Virus record (IMG/VR): IMGVR_UViG_3300033233_000150
Coordinates: 1-25,885 of that record
Reading direction: 5' to 3' (one strand)
DNA length: 25,885 nucleotides
DNA from: a virus
The notes under the pieces were generated by a model that was not told the origin of the DNA, ran no database searches, and saw only the letters and a list, made by a program, of their open reading frames with translations. Below, piece after piece: positions 1 through 8,176 of the stretch (position 1 is its first letter; each line of letters opens with the position of its first letter). Both the position numbers and the translations under genes were made by a program.

Positions 1-16
1 GGTGTCCCAAGGATAT
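1..16. repeat. Terminal direct repeat, left copy
   Basis: The 16 bases GGTGTCCCAAGGATAT are identical to the last 16 bases of the window. This shows either that a circular molecule was cut with a short overlap or that a linear genome has short terminal redundancy. A 16-base identity at both extreme ends is not expected by chance. Confidence 0.9.
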
Positions 17-31
17 TTTCCTCCTTCCTTG

Positions 32-55
32 TATAATATAAAAAAAACCGGTTTT
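32..55 (+). promoter_or_regulatory. Putative promoter -10 box and AACCGGTT-core operator
   Basis: A consensus TATAAT lies at 32-37, but no good -35 box is seen 16-18 bases upstream, so any promoter here may depend on an activator. A perfect 12-base palindrome, AAAACCGGTTTT, lies at 44-55, where transcription would start. Its 8-base core AACCGGTT recurs at 22816-22823, just upstream of the ribbon-helix-helix gene. This arrangement fits a repressor or activator site controlling the first late genes. The palindrome is seen directly; its function is inferred. Confidence 0.45.
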
Positions 56-59
56 ACTA

Positions 60-323
60 GTGAAAACGATGAAAACAGCGAGTTTGCGGCACCTCCGACC
101 TGATGTTTGGGAGTTTTTGGCGAGGGTGCCTTTGACTGGAAAAATCAAGGTGGATTCCTCGCTCGGGAAAATGCTTCGGAGCACAAAAAGCCGTGATGGC
201 AAAGCTCTGATGGTTTGCGTTGAGGCTGGTTTGCTTTACTTTGTCGAGCACACTGAAAACGATGACGCCTATGTGACGCGGGAAAAACCTCCTGAGTCCG
301 ACCTTTTTAATTTGAAAAAATGA
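60..323 (+). CDS. Small winged-helix-like protein, paralogue A
   Basis: This 87-residue protein begins at GTG 60; an in-frame ATG at 69 is an alternative and neither has a clear ribosome-binding site. It aligns along its length with the next gene product: both share VPL-x-GKIK, a central helical stretch ending in a C-x-x-x-LL segment, and a C-terminal VTREKP-x-E-x-x-LF. The order of three predicted helices followed by a beta-hairpin (residues about 55-70) resembles a winged helix, so DNA binding is plausible but unproven. The final ESDLF loosely resembles a sliding-clamp binding peptide. Its stop overlaps the next start as ATGA. The family was not recognised. Confidence 0.75.
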   Translation: MKTMKTASLRHLRPDVWEFLARVPLTGKIKVDSSLGKMLRSTKSRDGKALMVCVEAGLLYFVEHTENDDAYVTREKPPESDLFNLKK

Positions 324-586
324 AACCACTTCCCCCTGGTGCTTTGGAGTTGCTGGAAAAAGTTCCCCTAAAAGGAAAAATCAAACTTGCGGATGTGGTG
401 GGTCTGACGCATTGGGTGAGCTACACTCGCGGGCGCAACATGCTTCGGCTGTGCCTTGATCAACACCTATTGCACGTTGTTCATGACCCAGCTACTGGTC
501 GTTCGTTTGTCACACGTGAGAAACCCCAAGAACCTTCCCTATTCGATGCGCCTACCGAAAAAGACATCGTTGCAAAATTCACATGA
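320..586 (+). CDS. Small winged-helix-like protein, paralogue B
   Basis: This 88-residue protein is a diverged tandem duplicate of the preceding gene product. Shared positions include VPLKGKIK (residues 15-22), the helical segment MLRLCLDQHLL, and VTREKPQEPSLF near residue 75. It starts at ATG 320, overlapping the upstream stop by ATGA, and its own stop overlaps the following ATG in the same way, so the three genes are likely translated as a coupled unit. The helix-helix-helix-hairpin pattern suggests a winged-helix fold. The position ahead of the terminase genes is compatible with a late-gene regulator or a packaging accessory factor. The function is unknown. Confidence 0.78.
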   Translation: MKPLPPGALELLEKVPLKGKIKLADVVGLTHWVSYTRGRNMLRLCLDQHLLHVVHDPATGRSFVTREKPQEPSLFDAPTEKDIVAKFT

Positions 587-753
587 AACCGCCTAAAACG
601 CACCCCACCAACCCACGCCTGCGCTGGATTATTCGCTACGGATCCGGCTCGTGGGAGGTCGAGCCTTGCAAGGGCAACGATTTGCCGACACTCCCACCGC
701 CTGAGATTGTCAGGAGAAGGGGAGTTTCAAAAAAGGTTTTGAAGGCAAAATAA
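583..753 (+). CDS. Small basic protein of unknown function
   Basis: This 56-residue reading frame starts at ATG 583 with an ATGA overlap on the preceding stop, the coupling style used across this operon. That overlap is the main reason to accept such a short gene. The product is rich in Pro, Arg and Lys, with RLRWIIRYGSGSWEVE in the first half and a strongly basic tail from about residue 43. No domain was recognised. It lies between the paired winged-helix-like proteins and the terminase small subunit, so a DNA-associated role is possible but is only inference. Confidence 0.6.
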   Translation: MKPPKTHPTNPRLRWIIRYGSGSWEVEPCKGNDLPTLPPPEIVRRRGVSKKVLKAK

Positions 754-775
754 TTTCGGGAATTGTGGCGGCGTG

Positions 776-841
776 ATGTTTCGCTGGTTAAGCACTTCCC
801 CGACCCCTCGTAACCACATAAAAACGGGGGGACATTTTTAA
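776..841 (+). CDS. Possible 21-residue leader peptide
   Basis: A short frame from ATG 776 ends in TAA at 839-841, overlapping the ATG of the terminase small subunit by one base. The product has 21 residues (MFRWLSTSPTPRNHIKTGGHF) and no recognisable domain. The overlap resembles translational coupling elsewhere in this genome, but a stop codon meeting an ATG in an AT-rich stretch could be chance. Confidence 0.2.
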   Translation: MFRWLSTSPTPRNHIKTGGHF

Positions 842-1344
842 TGAAAAAGAAAGAAAACAAAACTCCGCAGGATCCAGAGCGTAAAACCTTAGATGGCGTA
901 GAATTGACCGGCACCGTTTACGAAAACCCCGCATTTGCTGCGGTCGGCTTCGGAATATCAAAAGCTCAGATTCTTTGGGCACGAAAACAGGGTGCGCCTG
1001 GGTTTGCTGGTGGTCGGATCCATCACGACTTGCTCTTGCCTTGGCTTCGCGAAAACGAGGCAAAGCTATTCGACGATGAGCTAGACAAAAACGCTTGGGA
1101 ATGCAGGCGGCTTCGGCTTCAGTGCCAAGCTATCGAGGATGAAAACGAGAGGATTCGTGAGGGATTTGTTACAAAGGAGACTTTTGAGAACATGAAAAAG
1201 GAGATCGTAGCGGCTTTCACAATGCAGGTTTACGCAATACCCGCTTGGCTTTCGATCGATGTGGCCGGCAATGCGCCTCATGAAACTGAAAGGAAGATGA
1301 TCGCGGCTTTCGATGCGGTGTTTGTGAAAGTTTCTGGGGGATGA
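841..1344 (+). CDS. Terminase small subunit (Nu1-like)
   Basis: This 167-residue protein probably recognises the packaging site on phage DNA and recruits the large terminase subunit. Residues about 33-70 look like the winged helix-turn-helix of Nu1-type small terminases: a GISKAQILWARKQG recognition helix, then G-R-I-H and a helix ending in LPWLREN. A helical region follows (about 85-140) with RLRLQCQAIEDENERIREGF, comparable to the coiled-coil and large-subunit-binding part of Nu1. It sits directly upstream of a methyltransferase and the large subunit, and its stop overlaps the methyltransferase start by ATGA. Similarity is judged from motif pattern and position, so the family call is good but not certain. 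Confidence 0.7.
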   Translation: MKKKENKTPQDPERKTLDGVELTGTVYENPAFAAVGFGISKAQILWARKQGAPGFAGGRIHHDLLLPWLRENEAKLFDDELDKNAWECRRLRLQCQAIEDENERIREGFVTKETFENMKKEIVAAFTMQVYAIPAWLSIDVAGNAPHETERKMIAAFDAVFVKVSGG

Positions 1345-2066
1345 AACTGAACAGGGGTGAGTTTTATCACGGGGACTACTTGGTCGAGTCGCTGAAGATT
1401 AAAAGCGAGAGTGTTGATTTGATTTTGACGGATCCGCCGTATGGGCTTTCGAGTCCGGTTTTTAACAAAGCAAACTACAGAACCGGCAAACCTAAAGATA
1501 GAGTAACGTGGGACGACCCAATCGACATTTGTTTGCTGCTTAAAAATGTCTCTCGCGTTTTACGTGCTGGCGGGCGTGCTGTAATTTTCGGCGGCGGAAA
1601 AACCTCTGTTGATTTGCTTGCGTTTTATGGGCGAGCTATTCACAAACTCAGGCTGAGCCAGCGGGCGGTTTGGGTGAAGCCGTCGTCTGGGTTTAACTTG
1701 GGGTGCAACCTTAATCTGGTCGGGTGTTTCGAGGACATTTTTATTTTCACAAAGGTGGGCGGCAAACCTGTCTTCAACCGCTCGTGCAAAAAAGCTAAAA
1801 AAAATGTTTTTCACTACCCGCTCCAGCGGACTTTTAAACACCCAACAAAAAAACCTGAAAGACTGCTGGAAGATTTGATTAAAACTTACTCAAACAAGGG
1901 TGATCTCGTCGTAGACTTTTTTTCGGGTTCAGGATCAACAGGGGTTGCATGTGAAAACACGGGGAGGAATTACGTTTTGATTGAACGTGACCCGCTGTTT
2001 TTTGAAGGGGGACAGCTCCGGTGTCAGGCTGCGGCGGATGAAGTGTTTCAAGAGTTTAAGTTTTAA
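1341..2066 (+). CDS. DNA methyltransferase, beta class (N6-adenine or N4-cytosine)
   Basis: This 241-residue protein transfers a methyl group from S-adenosylmethionine to an exocyclic amino group in DNA. The catalytic motif IV, DPPYGL, is at residues 31-36, and the SAM-binding motif I, FFSGSGSTG, is near the C-terminus at about 193-201. That order (IV before I) defines the beta class, as in CcrM and many type II enzymes. The KHPTKKPE stretch before motif I is typical of the family. No companion nuclease is seen, so it is an orphan. It is wedged between the two terminase subunits and overlaps the small-subunit gene by ATGA. DPPY favours N6-adenine, but the target sequence cannot be read. Hemi-methylation could protect phage DNA or mark it for packaging. 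Confidence 0.93.
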   Translation: MKLNRGEFYHGDYLVESLKIKSESVDLILTDPPYGLSSPVFNKANYRTGKPKDRVTWDDPIDICLLLKNVSRVLRAGGRAVIFGGGKTSVDLLAFYGRAIHKLRLSQRAVWVKPSSGFNLGCNLNLVGCFEDIFIFTKVGGKPVFNRSCKKAKKNVFHYPLQRTFKHPTKKPERLLEDLIKTYSNKGDLVVDFFSGSGSTGVACENTGRNYVLIERDPLFFEGGQLRCQAAADEVFQEFKF

Positions 2067-2068
2067 AA

Positions 2069-3784
2069 ATGAGCTGGCGAAAATACATCAAGCTCAAAAG
2101 CCGTGAGCCAATCTGGCGGTGGCTCGAGCAATTTTTATTTTTAAAAGGTTCCCCGCACGGAAACAAATTCAGGGCGGATCTCACCCCGTGGCTGAAAGAG
2201 CCGTTGTCAGAATTTGGCGACAACAAGAATCGAGAGATAACCTGCCAATGCTGCGTGCAAGGCGGTAAGACTACCGTGCTCCACGGGGCTGCGGTGTGGG
2301 CTATCTCGCAGGATTGTTCGACCATGTTCATCACAATGCAAACGGACGATGACGCGCGGGATTTTGCAAAGGAGAGGCTGAACCCGTCTTTCGACAAGCT
2401 CGGCGTGGAGCAGATTGATTTTCCAAAGGAGCGAACGCGGCGGGCGACTTGTTATATCTCATTGCCCAACGGGTTCTTGCTGGTTCAGGGGGCAAACGAA
2501 AATAATTTACAATCGAAGTCCGTCCGCTGGATCCTGAATGACGAGGTTTACCGCTGGAAGCCAGGACTACTCGACGAAGCTCGAAAGCGGGGGACAAGGT
2601 TTTGGAATCGGCGGATCCTGAACTGCTCAACCGCAGGAGATGCGGGTGATGACCTTGACCGAGCTTTCAAAGCTGGAGATCAGAGGATCTGGCACCTGCG
2701 TTGTCCGGCTTGCGACAAGCTCACGCGTCCGCAGTGGGCAAGAATCAAGTGGGATAAGGAGGCTTGCCTTGTCGAAGGGGAATGGGACTACTTAAAACTG
2801 AGGGACGGGGCGCAGTATGAGTGCGAAAATTGCTTGGCACGCTACTTTCACACCCCTGAAAATCATCATTTGCTCAATTTAAAAGGTGAATTTGTAGCAA
2901 CCAACCCAAGGCCGTCACCTCAAACGATCTCATTCCAATGGAACGCGCTGTGCCTTGCCCCCTCCGAGGTCTCGTGGGGTGAGTTGGCGGTCGAATGGGT
3001 CAAGGCTGATGAGGAATGGCGGCGGGGAAATGAGTTTCCGAGGAAGGAATTCATCACAAAACGGCTTGCGGAATCGTGGTCAAACGAGGTTTTGACCTTA
3101 GAAGTTGACCTGCCAAAGCTGGAGGAGTCGGGGTGGGAAGGGGAGAAGGCGCGCTTCCTCACTATTGACGTTCAAGAGGATCACTTCTGGGCGATTGTTC
3201 AGGGTTGGAACGCGGCGGGGGATGACTACATTCACTTTGCGGATCGGCTGCTGACGTTTTCAAATTTGAGGGAACTCCAAGAAACTTGGAACATTCCCAG
3301 CTCCTGCGTTTTTATTGACTCAGGTCACGACGCGCGGCGAGTTTATGCAGCCTGTGTGGATTACGGGTGGACGGCGTTCAAGGGTGAGGACGTTGCAACC
3401 ATGCGGGTTTCAACGAAAGAAGGTTTCAAAAATTCCTTTTACTCGTGGCCGCCCGGCAAGGGCGACCCGAATTTAGGCAAGACTTATCAAGGGCGCGGCG
3501 GCGTTTGCGCTCTGATTCGTTGGGCTAAACGCGGGGTGCTGGACATTGCCGGCAACCGGCGTGATGCCAGAGGCGGAAAACAAAAGTGCTTTGTATCTCC
3601 CACGGTCGGGGAGCAGTTTCAGAAACAAATGTTCAGCGAGCAACCCCGAATTGAACGCGACAAACGTGGGCGCGAGTTCCGGCGGTGGCATCGGATCGGA
3701 TCCAGACCGAATCACTTGTGGGACTGTTACTGCATGGGCGTGGTCGGGGCTTGCATGACAAGTTTCATCGGTGGTAAGGAATAA
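2069..3784 (+). CDS. Terminase large subunit (lambda GpA family)
   Basis: This 571-residue motor protein packages DNA into the prohead and cuts it at the ends. The N-terminal ATPase has a Walker A-like CVQGGKTT (about 62-69) and a Walker B strand WILNDE (about 154-159). Two CxxC pairs (C212/C215 and C252/C255) may form a zinc site, as in many GpA-type proteins. The C-terminal nuclease has acidic residues in FLTIDV (D367), FIDSGHD (D417) and HLWDCY near the end. Length and domain order match the GpA family, whose members usually act at cos sites. The ATG at 2069 lies just after the methyltransferase stop. Confidence 0.95.
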   Translation: MSWRKYIKLKSREPIWRWLEQFLFLKGSPHGNKFRADLTPWLKEPLSEFGDNKNREITCQCCVQGGKTTVLHGAAVWAISQDCSTMFITMQTDDDARDFAKERLNPSFDKLGVEQIDFPKERTRRATCYISLPNGFLLVQGANENNLQSKSVRWILNDEVYRWKPGLLDEARKRGTRFWNRRILNCSTAGDAGDDLDRAFKAGDQRIWHLRCPACDKLTRPQWARIKWDKEACLVEGEWDYLKLRDGAQYECENCLARYFHTPENHHLLNLKGEFVATNPRPSPQTISFQWNALCLAPSEVSWGELAVEWVKADEEWRRGNEFPRKEFITKRLAESWSNEVLTLEVDLPKLEESGWEGEKARFLTIDVQEDHFWAIVQGWNAAGDDYIHFADRLLTFSNLRELQETWNIPSSCVFIDSGHDARRVYAACVDYGWTAFKGEDVATMRVSTKEGFKNSFYSWPPGKGDPNLGKTYQGRGGVCALIRWAKRGVLDIAGNRRDARGGKQKCFVSPTVGEQFQKQMFSEQPRIERDKRGREFRRWHRIGSRPNHLWDCYCMGVVGACMTSFIGGKE

Positions 3785-3811
3785 CCTGATTTGATTTCAT
3801 TCCAAGGGTAG

Positions 3812-4054
3812 ATGGCCCTTGGACTTTTTATTTCGTTTTCAAACGCGCAATTGATCGAGATGCGCGACTCGGCGCAGTTGCAGATGATCGACGGCAAAAA
3901 CCGTGTTATCACTGGGGCAGGTAGCGGCGATGTAAACTCTCAAAAGGCTTGGCAACTTGAACCGGCGGTGTTTTGGGAGGAACTCAACTGGGCATTGATG
4001 CGCTCTGGATCTCTCACCCGTAAAGTTACTCGGACAACTCCCCGCTACGTATGA
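3812..4054 (+). CDS. Head-tail connector, gpW-like
   Basis: This 80-residue protein occupies the place of lambda W, between the large terminase and portal genes. Its size and make-up (an N-terminal helix QLIEMRDSAQLQMI, a central variable stretch, a Trp-containing helix and a basic C-terminus ending in PRYV) fit a gpW-like protein that plugs the portal after packaging. Sequence identity to lambda W is not obvious, so position carries much of the weight. The stop overlaps the portal start by ATGA. Confidence 0.55.
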   Translation: MALGLFISFSNAQLIEMRDSAQLQMIDGKNRVITGAGSGDVNSQKAWQLEPAVFWEELNWALMRSGSLTRKVTRTTPRYV

Positions 4055-5577
4055 GCACCTACAAATTGAACATGCGGCGGGGCACGGAGCAGGACTACAG
4101 AGCCTCGGATAACATCTGGAACACCTCGGGGCTGACGGCTGATTCGATGCGCCCTAGGCGAACGGTGACGGCTGTGGATGGATCCACAAAGCTGGCAATC
4201 ACGCCAAACGATTTTCAAAAGACGCTGAGTCTTTCGCGGCAATTGTTCGCACGGGTTACGGAAGTTTCTGGGGCACTCCTTCAGAAAAACAACTACGTGA
4301 TCGGCGACAGTTGGGAGCCTCGATTTGACGGCGCGGATCAGGAGTGGGGGCGTGAGGCTGAGGATTACCTAGAGCGTTGGTTTAAAGTTTGCAACCTGCG
4401 GGGCGAGCCGTTCGATTGGACGACGTCGCTTTATGTAGACTCGCTCTCGATTGACAGGGACGGCGACGCTGCGATGATTCTGGCGGTGGTGGATGGTGAG
4501 CCTCGGTTGCAGTTTGTGGCGGCTCATCAAATCGGCTCGCGGTCAATTGCAGTTTCAAACAAGGACGGCACCAGCACGGTCAACGGCGGGCGGTTCAATG
4601 GTGCAAAAATTTACAACGGCGCAATTTTCGGGAAGCATCAAAACGTCATTGGCTACAATATTCTCGGCGAGACTTCAAAAGAAGACCAGCAAGTTGGCGT
4701 TGAAAGTTGTCAGCTGCTTTACGAACCCGAGTGGTCGGATCAAGGGAGAGGCATCCCACGGCTTGCATCTTCGATATTGAACTGGATGGATTACGAAGAT
4801 ATCCACCACTTTCTAAAGAAGCAGGTCAAACTAGATTCATCACAAGGAATCCTTCACTACAACGAAAGCGGCGAGGCTGCTACCGAATCCGACTTTATCC
4901 TTGGGCGTGATTCTGCTTCGGTAAATCAGGACGTGAAAGTTGAACAGCTGCAAGGCTCTGAGATCATGTATTTCAAAGCTTCCGGCGGGGGCAAGATTGA
5001 GCCTTTCCGCTCGGATCGTCCATCGCCAAACGTGGACGCTTTCACGATGCGCCTTGTTCGCGGTTGCCTTCAGTCGATGGGTTGGTTTTTTGAAATTTAC
5101 GATCCTTCAAAGGTCGGCGGATCCTCGACCCGCCTCATCCAAGACATGGCCAGAAGCTCAATTCGATCGAAGCAGAGGCTCGTGCAGCGTAGGGCCATGC
5201 GTGCCGTGGCCCACGCTCTTGGCGTGGCTATGGAAAGCGGGGCACTCCGTCAAAACGACAACGTGGACTGGCTGCGCTGGAGCTTTACGCTCCCCTCTCG
5301 GATCACTGTTGATGCTCATTACGACGACGAGACTTCCATGAACCGGATCAAGCTAGGGGCTGGGACTTACGCTGAGTTCTTCGGGGAGAAGGGCAAATGG
5401 TGGGAGGATGAGGTTAGGCAACGGATCAAAGAGCAGGCTTTCTTCATTGCTGAATGTGCTCGGCAAGGGGTTGACGTGGATCAAGTGCAGCTACTAACGC
5501 CTAACGGAATGCCTAAAGACATCGTTGAACCTGCGGCGCCCGTAGCGGATCCAGCTTTGAGCACAAACGGATTATGA
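4051..5577 (+). CDS. Portal protein (lambda B family)
   Basis: This 508-residue protein forms the dodecameric ring at the capsid vertex through which DNA passes. Features of the lambda-type portal include an N-terminal stretch with AGDSWEP-like wing residues, a DGDAAMIL strand (about 132-140), the helix-rich middle KKQVKLDSS, and a C-terminal segment with FTMRLVRGCLQSMGWFFEIYDPS followed by STRLIQDMARSSIRSKQ, which resembles the conserved clip and stem region. It overlaps the gpW-like gene and the protease gene by ATGA at both ends, as expected for a coupled head operon. Confidence 0.93.
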   Translation: MSTYKLNMRRGTEQDYRASDNIWNTSGLTADSMRPRRTVTAVDGSTKLAITPNDFQKTLSLSRQLFARVTEVSGALLQKNNYVIGDSWEPRFDGADQEWGREAEDYLERWFKVCNLRGEPFDWTTSLYVDSLSIDRDGDAAMILAVVDGEPRLQFVAAHQIGSRSIAVSNKDGTSTVNGGRFNGAKIYNGAIFGKHQNVIGYNILGETSKEDQQVGVESCQLLYEPEWSDQGRGIPRLASSILNWMDYEDIHHFLKKQVKLDSSQGILHYNESGEAATESDFILGRDSASVNQDVKVEQLQGSEIMYFKASGGGKIEPFRSDRPSPNVDAFTMRLVRGCLQSMGWFFEIYDPSKVGGSSTRLIQDMARSSIRSKQRLVQRRAMRAVAHALGVAMESGALRQNDNVDWLRWSFTLPSRITVDAHYDDETSMNRIKLGAGTYAEFFGEKGKWWEDEVRQRIKEQAFFIAECARQGVDVDQVQLLTPNGMPKDIVEPAAPVADPALSTNGL

Positions 5578-6320
5578 ACTTGGACAACTTTCTAAAGTCA
5601 AACTGTGACCCGCTCGCGCTGGATCTTCAAAAGCACTTGCGGGCGCAACTGTTTTCCATCAGGGCTGCGGCACCGGCACAGGATAAAGTGCCGGGCGTTC
5701 GCGTGATCAGGATCAACGGTTTCATTGGTCAAGGGTTGGGGTTTGATGCCGACATCAACGAGATTTCAAACGAGATTGACGCGGCGGTTGCTGATGATTC
5801 TGTCCGTACGGTTGCTTTCATTTTCAACTCTGCCGGCGGTGTTGCCGGTGGAGTGCCGGAACTTGCTCAAAAGATTCGCGACATTGCAAAACCGAAATAC
5901 GCTTTTGCCTCGGGCTTGGCGGCGAGCGCGGCTTATTGGCTCGCGGCTGCGGCGGATCAGGTTTTTACAACGCGCACCGCAGAGATTGGGTCGGTTGGAG
6001 TTTACCTTGCAATCCTCGACGAGACTCAGGCTCTTGCTAACGCAGGCGTGAAAGTGGAGCTATTCACTTCTGGGGCACTCAAGGGGATAGGTCACGTAGG
6101 CGTTGCGATCAGCGATGATCAACGAGCCTTTTTGCAAGCAAGAGTTGACTCACTCGCTTCGATGTTCAAGGCCGACATTCAGAGATTTAGGGGCGGGGTT
6201 CCTGAGCAGGTTTTGCAAGGTCAAACACTCCTCGGAGCGGATGCGGTTACGGCAAATTTAGCTGACGGTTTGCTTGCGGATGAGGCCGCATTCCTTCGCC
6301 TAATTTCAACTCCAATTTGA
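5574..6320 (+). CDS. Head maturation protease, peptidase S49 (lambda C-like)
   Basis: This 248-residue serine protease probably cleaves scaffold and other prohead proteins during capsid maturation. The SppA/S49 core is clear: FIFNSAGGVAGG (about 83-93), the nucleophile region GLAASAAYW with Ser118, the AEIGSVGVYL strand (about 136-145), and SGALKG with Lys170 as the likely general base. Lambda C carries its scaffold as a C-terminal extension (Nu3); this protein stops after the protease core, and a separate coiled-coil gene follows. The start overlaps the portal stop by ATGA. Confidence 0.93.
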   Translation: MNLDNFLKSNCDPLALDLQKHLRAQLFSIRAAAPAQDKVPGVRVIRINGFIGQGLGFDADINEISNEIDAAVADDSVRTVAFIFNSAGGVAGGVPELAQKIRDIAKPKYAFASGLAASAAYWLAAAADQVFTTRTAEIGSVGVYLAILDETQALANAGVKVELFTSGALKGIGHVGVAISDDQRAFLQARVDSLASMFKADIQRFRGGVPEQVLQGQTLLGADAVTANLADGLLADEAAFLRLISTPI

Positions 6321-6338
6321 TTTCACCCCATTAGTAGA

Positions 6339-6797
6339 ATGACGACGTTACCACAATTTATTGAAGCTGGAATGAACTTTTTCAAAACAAAAGCCGCTGA
6401 CTCTGCGGCACCACCTGCACCACCAACGGACCCAATTGGGCCCGAGGTCGTGCAACTAATCGCGGATGTTGACGCTTTAAAACTCGAAGTTGAACAACTC
6501 AAAGCGGAAGTTGCAAAGCTCAAAGCTGACCTAGGTTTATCAGCGAGTGCCTTGGCTTCGCTCGAGGGAAACTTTGTGAGCGCAGGCCGTCAAACTGCGC
6601 AGGCTTTGGCATCGGTTGCCGTGGCGCCTGTTGCGGTTTCTGCGACTCCCACCAACGCGGTTAAAGGATTCGTGGAATTGGTTCACGAACGAATCGAAAG
6701 CGGAAAAACTAAGGCCGAATCAATCGGTTTTTGCATTAAAAATCATCCTGCGGAATATCTTTTGGCACGTCAAAATGGCGGGCTGGGAAAAATTTAA
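6339..6797 (+). CDS. Probable capsid scaffolding protein
   Basis: This 152-residue protein lies between the maturation protease and the decoration and capsid genes, where scaffold genes are usual. Residues about 40-70 form a heptad-rich coiled coil (VDALKLEVEQLKAEVAKLKADL), typical of scaffold proteins. An Ala/Val-rich linker follows, then a compact C-terminal segment (about 107-150) with FVELVHERIESGKTKAES, a candidate capsid-binding domain. It begins at ATG 6339, 18 bases after the protease stop. The call rests on coiled coil and position; a minor head protein is the main alternative. Confidence 0.6.
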   Translation: MTTLPQFIEAGMNFFKTKAADSAAPPAPPTDPIGPEVVQLIADVDALKLEVEQLKAEVAKLKADLGLSASALASLEGNFVSAGRQTAQALASVAVAPVAVSATPTNAVKGFVELVHERIESGKTKAESIGFCIKNHPAEYLLARQNGGLGKI

Positions 6798-6810
6798 CAA
6801 GTAGAAAAAT

Positions 6811-7167
6811 ATGGCATCAAATAACGATACGGGTTTTGCAACTTTCACCGCTACGGCGGTGGCAATCGCGGCTTACACCCGCGTCAAAGTGGACAGTGCT
6901 GGGTTAATCTTAGTTTCCGGCGCGGCGGCTGACTCGATCGGGGTTGCGATGGAGGACATCGTTGCAAGCGGAACGGGTGCGGTCAAATTGTGGTCGGCTC
7001 CGGGCACGTTCTTTATCACGGCGGCTGGTGCAGTTGTGAAGGGCGCGGCTTTGTTTTCAATTGCTGGCGGGTTGGTGGATGACGCAGGAGTGACGGGTAT
7101 TCCATTAGTTGCAATGGACACCGCTGCGGCCGCTGGCGACATCATCGAATGCGCTCGCACAATTTAA
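6811..7167 (+). CDS. Capsid decoration protein (DUF2190/gpD-like)
   Basis: This 118-residue protein is rich in Ala, Gly, Val and Thr and shows the repeating short beta-strands seen in phage decoration proteins placed just before the major capsid gene. Recognisable stretches are ITAAGAVVKGAALF in the middle and IPLVAMDTAAAAGDIIE near the C-terminus, both like DUF2190 proteins that bind capsid three-fold sites. It starts at ATG 6811 and is followed by a well-spaced AAGGA ahead of the capsid gene. Confidence 0.72.
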   Translation: MASNNDTGFATFTATAVAIAAYTRVKVDSAGLILVSGAAADSIGVAMEDIVASGTGAVKLWSAPGTFFITAAGAVVKGAALFSIAGGLVDDAGVTGIPLVAMDTAAAAGDIIECARTI

Positions 7168-7190
7168 TTTTTAAAAAGGAATAAGGATTT

Positions 7191-8153
7191 ATGGCATTTT
7201 CAAATACTGGTGCGGTATTAAGGGCGGACATCAACGCGATGGTGTTGGAAGCGGCTGCTGCTGAGAATTTCTACATTGGAGCCTCGGTGCTCCCACCTCT
7301 TGCTGTCACCGCAAAGAGTGGGCAGTATCCCAAATTCCGCAAGGCTGGGGCTGAGTTGCTCAACCCTGATGCGGAAGCTCGCGCGGCTACTGCTGGCTAT
7401 TCACGGGTTGTTCGTGAATATGACAACGACAATTATTCGACCGTGGAATTCGGTTTGGAAGAATTAATTGGCGACGCTGACGGCGCGGAAATCGCGCGTT
7501 TCTTTGATCTTGAAAAGGTCGCAGCAAACCTTGTCCGTCGTCAGGTTCAGATCGGGCACGAGTCGCGAGTTCAAGCTGCAATCCAGAACGCCAACACGTT
7601 TGCAGCTACTACAAGCTCTGTTGCTTACACAGTTGCCTTAAAAGCTACTGCTGATTTTGCCTCCGACGTCCTAGGAGTCATCGACACTCTCAACGGTCGT
7701 GGCGAACAGCCAAATACGATCGTGATGAGTGGTGCGGTGTTCACTCGGATCAAGGGGCAAACCTTATTCCAAAACTTTGTTCGCGGCAACCGGCCTTCTG
7801 ACATCACAGCCAACCTCTCACAAGGGGCCGTGGCTCAGGCGTTTGCTGATGCTGGAATCACGAATGTTTATGTCGGGCGTGCAGCTCGCAACTCAGCAAA
7901 CAAAGGCGCGGCGTTTGTTGCCTCGCCAATTTGGAATAACACCCACGTCTGGGTTGGTCGCGTTGAGACCGGCGACGTGATGGCAGGCGGTGCTGGCCGT
8001 ACATTTTATTGGTCAGAAGATTCCGAATTGTTCACAACGGAAACTTATCGTGATGAAGCTCGAAGGTCATCGGTTGTGCGAGTTCGCCAACACGTCGCAG
8101 AGAAAATCATCGACGCTGATGCCGGTCAGTTGATCACGACTCAATTTGCTTAA
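7191..8153 (+). CDS. Major capsid protein (HK97 fold)
   Basis: This 320-residue protein is the most likely capsid subunit. The sequence pattern fits lambda E and related HK97-fold proteins: an N-terminal arm, a segment around residues 75-110 (YDNDNYSTVEFGLEELIGD, then a long helix), a middle helix with GVIDTLNGRGEQPNTIVMSG, and a C-terminal beta-rich region around VWVGRVETGDV to VRVRQHVAEKIID. The ATG at 7191 has one of the best ribosome-binding sites in the window, AAGGAATAAGGATTT, as expected for a highly made protein. A strong terminator follows the gene. Confidence 0.92.
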   Translation: MAFSNTGAVLRADINAMVLEAAAAENFYIGASVLPPLAVTAKSGQYPKFRKAGAELLNPDAEARAATAGYSRVVREYDNDNYSTVEFGLEELIGDADGAEIARFFDLEKVAANLVRRQVQIGHESRVQAAIQNANTFAATTSSVAYTVALKATADFASDVLGVIDTLNGRGEQPNTIVMSGAVFTRIKGQTLFQNFVRGNRPSDITANLSQGAVAQAFADAGITNVYVGRAARNSANKGAAFVASPIWNNTHVWVGRVETGDVMAGGAGRTFYWSEDSELFTTETYRDEARRSSVVRVRQHVAEKIIDADAGQLITTQFA

Positions 8154-8176
8154 TACTTTCGGTGGTTCAGGGACGC

